Both the position numbers and the translations under genes were made by a program. This document shows positions 55,830 through 64,000 of a stretch of 64,000 nucleotides of DNA, piece by piece (the first letter of the stretch is position 1; every line of letters begins with the position of its first letter). The stretch covers positions 1,096,157-1,160,156 of the forward strand of contig JANPWX010000209.1 of NCBI GenBank assembly GCA_024734555.1, written 5' to 3'. Origin of the DNA: Trochalopteron elliotii (lineage: Eukaryota; Chordata; Aves; Passeriformes; Leiothrichidae). Below the pieces are notes generated by a model. That model saw only the letters and a list, made by a program, of their open reading frames with translations. It ran no database searches and was not told the origin of the DNA.

Positions 55830-56010
55830 AGTGAGATGAGGATTCTTCCACTTCCTGTGGGAGCTTGTTCCACAGCCTAATAGACTTTTCTGTCAGGAAA
55901 CGTTTCTTGATTGGGCCTTAATCATGGGTGTCAGACTGCTGGTCCCTGGGATGATCTTAGCCTGTATCAATACCAGTGCCTTCCTTGTTCATGCTGCCTA
56001 GGGCTTGCTC
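55830..56010 (+). repeat. CR1/L3-like LINE relic
   Basis: The phrase gggagcttgttccacagcct, aatagacttttctgtcagga and aacgtttcttgat follows the order of a conserved CR1/L3 3' segment known from birds and turtles. Degenerate; limits approximate. Confidence 0.45.
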
Positions 56011-59000
56011 TTCCTTCTCCTCTGGCATTTATTGTAGGCCTGTTTCAGCTGTAGGCAGCTGTACACGGCCATACCTTGGCTCAGACTCCACTGTCCTTAG
56101 CACTGCTGTTGGAGGCTGTTGCAGAGGTTGAGATCTGGAAGAGCCCTTCACCAAGGGCCTGACTTGTGATCCGAGACAGACTCGTCATCTGAATCCATTT
56201 TCAAGAATCCAGGCTGCTGGCAAGTAATGAAATACACACTGGAGCAGCATTTGTGTGTGTTTCTCTACCTTGGATAGAGCCCAAGTCCAAGCTGTTACAT
56301 TACAGCTATCCCATGACCTAATTGTGTTGCTGTCAGATCCGAAAGTGTGGTAAGACTCCAGTGTATTCCTGCAGTCAGTTTAAAGCAGGGCTTTTGATTT
56401 CTTTTGCATGACAGAGTTTGTGCTGTCTATGTTGAAGCAGCAAGGAAGAGCAACTGAGCCAAGCTGTTCATCTGTGACACTGTGGAAATACCAACCCTGA
56501 GGCTCAGCAATGTAGACTCTGTATGCAGCGTATCCAATTTGGCAGGTGTGGGTGAAGAGTCTGCCTTGCTAGCTCCTCAAGGAAATGACTCTTCCAAGGC
56601 TGGTGGCAGTTAGGCCAGGTTGTAGTGGCTGGCTGTGAGCAGATGGACAGGTTTCCTGGGGAGAGCAGCCTGCACCTAGTGTCACAGCCCTGGTATGCAC
56701 TATAGTATAGAGACACTAGAAGGCTTCCTTTCACAGCACATGGCTGTTGTTTTGCATATGTGGACTTCATGAAAACATTTGATACTTTTCAGGTTTCTTC
56801 TTTTTCTTGCTGAACCTCCTCATTTTCTTGCATTCCCTTTCCAAGGTGGGATGAGTAGAGCATATTTCAGTGCTGCAGAGGCAAATGTATCTTTGACTTG
56901 CATTGTATTGTTATGAAATTGACACTATTTTCTAGTCACTTTCTAGTACAGTCAGTACTCTCCTGTCTGCTTCTATAATTTTGGTAGACCTTGTTATGTG
57001 ATGTCTTTTTAAAGAATGGATGTAATTACTCCAGAATCAGGGGGTGTATAAACTGGTTGGACAATGACCCATTAAACTGTTCATAACCAGAATGGTTGTG
57101 ACACCAGAGATGTGAAGTAGCTTTCTTAATGTTTCTCCTGATCCTTTCCTCTGTGCCCAATGTGGACCCTCTATATCTTCATCCTCCCTCTCTGTCCTCC
57201 AGTACATGTCCTGGCTGCCTTTTGCTCCTCAATGCTCTGCCAGTGAGTTATTTCTCTGGTATTCCCACCCAGTTCTTACTCCTCACCAGCTGTGGTCTCC
57301 TATCCTCTCCTTGATCCTCAGAGGTCTTTGTCCACCTTTCATTGGTGCTTTGTCATTGTTGGCTCTTCTGCAAGCTCTGCCTTTCCTGTCTGTACTGCCC
57401 ATTTCACAAGGGAGAGCTTTTTGCTTTTCTCCATTCCCATGGGAGAAATAAAACTTCTGTCTTGTCTAGAGGTGCATAAAACATGGCCACACTGTCACCA
57501 GATTTTGGTTACTTTGTGTCCTCTTTGACTCAGCTCATCTCTTCCCTGTTAACCATGTATGAAGTATCCCTCTTCCCTTTGTTTTCATGGGGTATGCATG
57601 CACTGTCTTGCTCCCCTGGGACTAAGCGTCATGCCTGTTGAATCCGAGGGTGTTTTCAGCAGTTCCTGCTGCTGCTTCTGAGCTACTTGTTCAGCTGTGC
57701 CAGTGCAGCTGACGTGCTGCTGCACATTGAACTGGATCAGGGAATTGATCTGGATTAAAGTAGCCAAGGTGGAGAGGAAAGCTACTTAACCCAGTGATTT
57801 GCTCAAAGAAATACTTGAAAAAATACAGTTTAAGAGCACTTTGACTTGATAGCCCTTTGACTAACAACCCCCTGGTATAGAAATCCCTTGTTTAAATGTA
57901 GTGTTACTGCTTCGGCTCTTCAAACCCTCCTCCTGAGCTATTAAACACCAGCGGCCACCTTCTTCAGGCTTGGAGCAGCTGCTGCAGGTTAAGATGTGCT
58001 GTGCAGCTGGTCCAGGATGCATGGGACACAATACTGTTTGAAAGGGATGAGGACCCCCTGAAGTAAAAATGAACATGTGTCAAAGTGTGCAAAATCATCC
58101 TTTTGTGGAACGTCACAGACTGAGACAAAGCTTTGTGCTTTTTTTTATAATGATTGCTGGGCTGGTTTCACCCTGAGCCTTATTAATGTTCCAGGATGTT
58201 GCTGTGCCACTAAGTGTGGGAAACACAGCATACCTTGATGCTGGCTCAAAATGTTGAAAATGCTTCCCTCTGCCCTTCTCTGTGGGACACATTTAACCTG
58301 CTCCATCCCTCTCAAGCTGCTAGAGTGGAGCCCTGTCTGCTGGCTATGCTCCTGCTCTTCCCCTTGGCTTTCTCATACCTTTCCCTGCCTGATCCATTCA
58401 TATGTTCCCAACTTCATGCTGTCCAGGGTTTAATTTTTGTTTAAGATCTTCGTTCCTTTAATGACAGCAGGAACTGAAGGCTGTTCTCTGTAGGGGCTGT
58501 GGTGTGTGGCTGTGCTTGAGGTAATGAGACTTGATGAAAACCTCTTGTTACTGTGGCAAGATTTCTTCCTTCTCTGTATTTAAGAAGAAAGGGGGGGGGG
58601 AGGGTGGGGAGGAGGAAAAGAAAAAGTGACAGACCCTGCTGGATATGTTAATATATTTTTAATGGCTTCCATGTGGCTAGCTGAGGACTTATTTGTCCAG
58701 GCTGCGAAAAAAGGGTGGCAGCACATTGTTCTTGTGCACCTTTGAGCTCAGCTGGGAGTTGAAATGGGAGAGAAGGAGGATTGAGTGAAAATTTCACAGA
58801 AATCCTGTTGATAAAAATGAAATCTCCTAGAGACAGAGGGGATTGGCAGGGAAAGAAAGATTGGATCCCAGATACCTCATCCCCTCCCCAGATCTTCCTT
58901 TTTTTCTGGAATATTCCACTGTCTGCAATCATCACCTGTCTCAGACTATGATATTTCTAAACAGTGGTGAGGGGAGAGATTTTTCTGAAATAATTGCTCT

Positions 59001-62000
59001 ATTTTTGCAGAGAAATATTTTTGAGGAACAAAAGGGTTTATGCTATGGTAGCAAGCTGGGGGAGGGGGCTGGCAGGGATGCAGGGTGGGTGCTGGGCATT
59101 TTCCCCTTGCAGCCTTAATATGCCAGTTAAGCTGCAGGCAGGATGAGGCTGGTGGTCCGAGCTGGCTGCCTGGGGTGATGAGGGGTTTTGCTGCTTTCCT
59201 GTTCCAAAGGCATGCAGAGCACTGCTGGGATGGAGGGGCAGTCAGGCTGGGGCAGCTGTGGGGTCAGGAGCCAGGTGCCTGGGGCGGTAGGTCAGAGCAG
59301 AGAGATGTGCTTGATGGGGCTGTGAGGAGAGTGAGAGCTGCCAGTGAAACATTAATGCTGCATAGCTCTGGTGAGAGGGGGAGAGAGCCAAGAGCGAGGG
59401 ACCCTGGCACTTGGTGTGTGCTGATTAGATGAAACTGCCCTGAGAGAATGGAGCTTGTGACACACTGGGAGATGGGCTGGAAGGGTTTTGGTATGGTCAA
59501 CGGATTGAGTCCCCACCCAGCCAAGTCCTGGTGCAGGAGGGTTGGGGGACCAGTGACATCCCTCTCTGTCCTTCTGTTCTCATTCTTACAAAATCCCAGT
59601 CAAGGGTGATGGGTGATTCCTAGGTCAGGAAGGCCTGAAAATCAGGTAGACACCAAACTAGGGTTTTCTCTGCTGCCAGAAACTTGTTCCTCAAGAAGCA
59701 GCTACTCTGCCAGCTCTGTATCTCCCCTGTATTCAGTGACAAGCTCATCTCTCAATGTCCACTTACAGGAGATCTGTCCAACCAGTGTTGAACCCAGGTG
59801 GCTTGGTGGGCCCTTCTCTGAGTAAGGAAGCCAGTGCACGTGAGGCATCTCTTATCAAAGCCATAAAGGCATGCTAGCATCTCTTGAGGCAGGTGCATGG
59901 TTGGGGTCACTGCTGGAAGGATGTCAGGAAGTAATTTTCTTGAGTCACTGCCCAGTCCCGGAGTAGGGTGTGTGAATTGGCAACAGCTCTCACCTGGCTT
60001 CTTTTTTCTGAGTGGCTGGAAAATGTCCCACAGTAGATATGCCTCTTCTTGGTGGCAACTTTTCTGGGTGTTCCCAAGGCAGCATCCCTACAGGGTCAAG
60101 CTATATTTTTGGGGGAAAATTAAGAATTGGATGTTTATTTAATTTTGGAGCCAAGAAATAGTGCTAGACTGGCAACTCTTGGGATATCCTTTGTAGCCTG
60201 CCCCTGCCAACATACCAGATTGCTGACTCCCAGCCAAACTGGACCCTCTGATTTTTAAGTCTCGCAGTTTGTGGGAGATTTCTCTGAAGGTATTGTAAGT
60301 TTCTTTGTGTTGCAGAAGACTGGAAGCACATATGGTGATTTACTGATATCTGTCTGAAAGGACAACCCTGACCCAATTGCTTGGCTGATCTGACCATGCC
60401 CTTATTTAGACTGAAATTAACTTTCAGCTGATTTAGGAAAAATAGGTTTAGTAATGAGGCAGACAAAACAGGGATACATTTGCATTCGGTATAAATCTGT
60501 CCATACGGGTGTTTTATGTAATTTTACCCATCCGGTTAAAGTGCTTCAGCTTACTTCTCCTGTGTGCCCCTCTGCAGGCAAGACCTACTTTTTGATGAAC
60601 GTCCACTGCTTTCTTAACCCACTTTTCCAGCTGGTCTGAAGTTGCTGACGGCATCATCACTTACCCAGGAGCATGAGTGAATGTGAATTGGCACAAAATA
60701 AAAACTAGGGACCCACCAGGCTCCCAGCCCTGTAAATTCCAAGTTGTTGAAGTCCTTCTTTGCTTGAGTAGCCAACAATAACAGTTGGCTAATAAACTCA
60801 TATATTATTATTTTTACTCAAACCTCTCCCACTGATAGTATGCTTATTAAAAACATGGAAGGATTTTGTTTCTCTCTTTGAGCGTGCTTTCTAGTGCTAG
60901 CTCTAGATTAGTTTTACAGATGACCCAAAGCGAACGTTCTAAACTAGGCTTGTACCAATTTATCTTCCCCATTCACCCCATCACAATGGATTTAAAAAAT
61001 GATACTGTCATCAAGCCTAACATATCTAATGCTGCAATAAAGAGTAATGTGTGCTCTGTGTTTTAATTTTTTGAGGCCTTAGGGAACTGCTACTGAAGTA
61101 TAATGGATATTTCTGTGAGCTCTAATACTTTAATTGTAGGTAAGAGAATTTTGCCTTTCTGCAGCTTAAAATATCTCAATAAATACAAGTCTTGGTATAG
61201 ACAGTAGCAAAATCAAGTGAAGACCATTCAGAATTGGTTGTGAACTGAGTAAAATCCCATTCCCTTTTACCAACCGAGCTTTCAGTTTCTCACTGTTCAG
61301 GAGATAAAATTTTGTTGGCCCACTGATTCTCATAGTCTTTCAGTCTAGAAAAAACTTTCAATGCTGGATGGGCAATATGAGTGAGGTAAAGGAAATGGCC
61401 AAATTTTTTTGTCTTTTTGCACTGTATGATTTTAAAAATACAGTACAAACTGCAACAAAAACCAAATCACAAAGTCACGTGCACACGTCTATTTTTAATT
61501 TTAGAGATTATAATAATGTTAGCTCAATCAATCTCTGCCACAGGCCTCTAGCTGTACCATACCCTCTTCTAAGATGCATTTCCATAGCCTTGATTTTCTG
61601 TAGGTACAAGTCTGTACAACAGGGTCTTCCTGCTTTCTAGTTTTTTTACTGAAGACACTGGTTTCCATAAATGAGGCCATTGGGGAAGGTCTCAGAAGAT
61701 CACAGAGTATCTTGCTGGTGTTGTATGCATGTAAAACGTGGGCATGTTATTCCTGAGTGGGAAGGAGGGGTGAAAGGAGTGTAATTCCCTTATGTAGGAA
61801 GGTGCACAGACAAGGTTGGGGGAAGGCAGCTGATGTAGGTGCCCATTAGCCCAGTGAGGATGTCCCAGGGAAATGGCAGTGAGGGTTGTTCATTAATTCA
61901 ATAACACTTCATCCCAGGCTTTCCCCCTTGCCTTTCCTCTGGCTTCTTTATCCCTTCCCCCTCTTTAGGAATCTATGTCGGAGGAATTGCAGCCCATGAA

Positions 62001-64000
62001 CTGCACCCAGCAGCTCATGGTGGCAGTTGTGAGTGCTGCTAAATCAGCCAGCTGAGCACCTGCTGTCTCCTGCTAAGGGAACTGAGCAGCCAGCTATTTG
62101 TTGTTAAAGTGACATTGTCAAAATAAAAATCGTGTTTTAAGCAGGCTCTTCCTTGCATTCCTGAATAAAGTACTGGATTACTAAATTAAATTAAATTAAA
62201 GAAATCACATTGGTCTCCCATTTTTAGCCAGAGGGGATAGCCTTGAGCATCAGGTATGAATTACCTACACACCCTGCAACCACAACTTCGTATGCTGAGG
62301 TCAATAAATTGACCTCCATGCAGCTTATTAGATGGGGCTCTTTCAGATGTGACCTTATTAAAACCTGGAGTCCTCTCTGGATGATAGCAATCCCATGACT
62401 GTTTCCTTAAATATATGGGAGGGTATTGTTGCAGTGTCCTTGACAAAACATCTTTCTTCCCCAGAATATCTGCCAAGAGGAGCATGGGTCAGTCATTCAC
62501 TGAGCTTTAGATATTACTACAGCCTGTTGCTGAGTGAACAGGTTCTTCTGAGGGGCATCAAAAGCAGATATTGGCCTCATGCTAGTGTAAGGGCTAAGGC
62601 TCTTCCCTGAACAGGTAGTTGTGTACTACACTTGATTAGATGTTTTGTTGGTGTGATTCCTGTTTTTCATTAAAAAAAAAACAACTCAGCTTTCTCAAGC
62701 CAACTGTTATATCATTTCATAACCTCAGACTGTTTCCTTCCCTGCTTCTGACCTGTTAGTTCATTTTTGTAGTGCTTCAGAGCTTCTTCCTTCTCTATCT
62801 CCTCTTGAACTTCCTACCCCCATTCTTCATGTGCTTGGACACATACCAGCATTGAAACACTTGTGTGCTCTGAAGGGAGTTTAAAACTACTGTGAGATAT
62901 TTATTATGTGGAAGATGAGACTGACCTGCCACAGACACATAGGAAGGAGAAAGGAGTGACCCAGCATCCCCAGGCTGAGATGTGAGCTAGCATCTGCTCT
63001 TCTCTCCCCTGCCTCTTAGCGTCCTGAGAAAGTCAAAGGTTTCTCCTAGAGCATCAGGTCTCTGCTCCTGCTTATCTTCCAGTGTTCTTTCCTGGCTCTT
63101 TTCATCCTTGCTCAGAGCATCTTGGGTGGCACAAAGTAGAGAGCAGGCCTTTGTTCCTGGTATGGATTCTTTTGTCAGGAGGAAAAGAGGAGCACTGTGG
63201 TTTGGGCACTGTCCCTGGCTTTGGTTCCCCTGTTCAGATGCTTTGCTGTGTGCAAAATGGGGCTGTTGCAGCCCACAGGGCTGGGGGATGTGCCTGCTTA
63301 CAGACTGCAAAGCACTTGACAGAGGGAGAAGGGAAGACTGTGGATCAAAAGCTGCAGAGCTGCCCTTGCCCTGTGGTAGCAAGATGGAATTGGCATCTTG
63401 GGCTTTGCTGGGAAACAAGAGGGCGAGAGCTAATAAAAGATCAGTTTCTAATCTGTTTTGTGGGAAACACTGAGCAGCAGCAGAAGTGCTGGAGCTGCTG
63501 ATCTACAGATTGCTGTGGCTTGGATTAGTCTTGTTTCACATTATAATGATTTTCTATGAGCATGTCTGTGTATTAATGAAGGCTTTAGTTCAGTACAAGA
63601 TGTTAGCACTGGACGACAATTTCGTTTTTTTTCATGAGTAAATGAATTTTCCCAATATCCTACCTCTCTGTATGCACACATATGCACATGCCTGTGCATT
63701 TGGGGATTGTTCAGTATGGAAAGTGCAGCAGAAATGTAAAATACTATAATTACGTGCAGAGTTCATTTCTGGTTTTGCTCTGTAGTCAGCTTGGCAAGGG
63801 GAGCTCTGTGTCTGGGCAGTCTTGTATCTGATCTATTTGTGCTTTTTTGCATTGTGGTTTACAGCCCTGCAATTGAAACCTTCAAGATTACTTAAAGATG
63901 GAATGAGAGTGTCCTTCTACTGAGTTTTGTAAAGGCCATTTCTTCTAGTGCAAAATAATGGGCCTAAGTGAGTTGACAGTGCTCCTTTTAAATCCACCAC
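56011..64000 (+). other. Intron, distal part
   Basis: Unique-looking sequence with no recognised exon. Low-complexity spots are G9 near 58592 and a short (aaatt)n near 62182. The open frames near 63.0-63.5 kb on both strands have no domain. Confidence 0.5.

Noticed and set aside
62987..63501. Overlapping frames on both strands of 120-143 codons
   Set aside because: They overlap each other on opposite strands with no domain or splice signals that would make an exon.
1..64000. CRISPR arrays, rRNA genes, functional tRNA genes
   Set aside because: No regularly spaced direct repeats, rRNA-like or intact cloverleaf sequences were seen.

Overview
The window looks like bird nuclear DNA, most likely a songbird. 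Exons are short and sit in kilobase-scale introns, there is one CpG-island promoter, ancient CR1/L3-type relics occur, and there is a heavy load of class II and class III endogenous retroviruses (ERVs) and solo LTRs. No bacterial-type genes, rRNA genes or CRISPR arrays are present. Almost all open frames outside the features below are intronic or intergenic noise.

Region 1 (1-12.3 kb, + strand): the last four coding exons of a type I membrane receptor (511-620, 3093-3188, 7691-7777, 10373-10432) join cleanly in frame. They encode one transmembrane helix and a short tyrosine-rich tail ending in an ITSM-like motif. The exon pattern and tail motifs suggest PECAM1, tentatively. Region 2 (31.7-32.5 kb): a CpG-island promoter and a probable non-coding first exon ending in a strong splice donor at 32280/32281, followed by an intron that runs off the window. 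If the first gene is PECAM1, the downstream same-strand gene with a huge first intron would be TEX2, as in the mammalian gene order. This is inference only.

Region 3 (intergenic, 17.9-30.2 kb): a 337-bp solo LTR (17970-18306, minus) is followed by a related 9.8-kb class II (beta-like, ERVK-type) provirus, 20372-30203, with 339-bp LTRs and a 6-bp target-site duplication (TSD). It carries decayed gag, dUTPase-protease and pol but no env. Two further elements are nested in it with exact 5-bp TSDs: a 1,872-bp LTR-like element splitting the gag zinc knuckle and a 654-bp solo LTR splitting RNase H from integrase.

Region 4 (intron, 32.3-64 kb): a second, younger provirus (48042-54575, minus strand, antisense to the putative host gene) of class III (ERVL-like) type has gag-pro-pol without env, 573/544-bp LTRs and a 5-bp TSD. 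Its LTR family is the one that jumped into the first provirus. Two features stand out. Its Gag starts with about 150 residues of multi-pass hydrophobic sequence. Its gag and pol share one frame across a single UAG codon followed by a strong stem-loop, an arrangement that suggests stop-codon readthrough. Other relics in the intron are a further LTR (about 41.3-42.26 kb), a tRNA-Lys-like SINE relic (47.65 kb) and a CR1-like fragment (55.8 kb).

All identities come from reading the sequence by eye; no database search was run.
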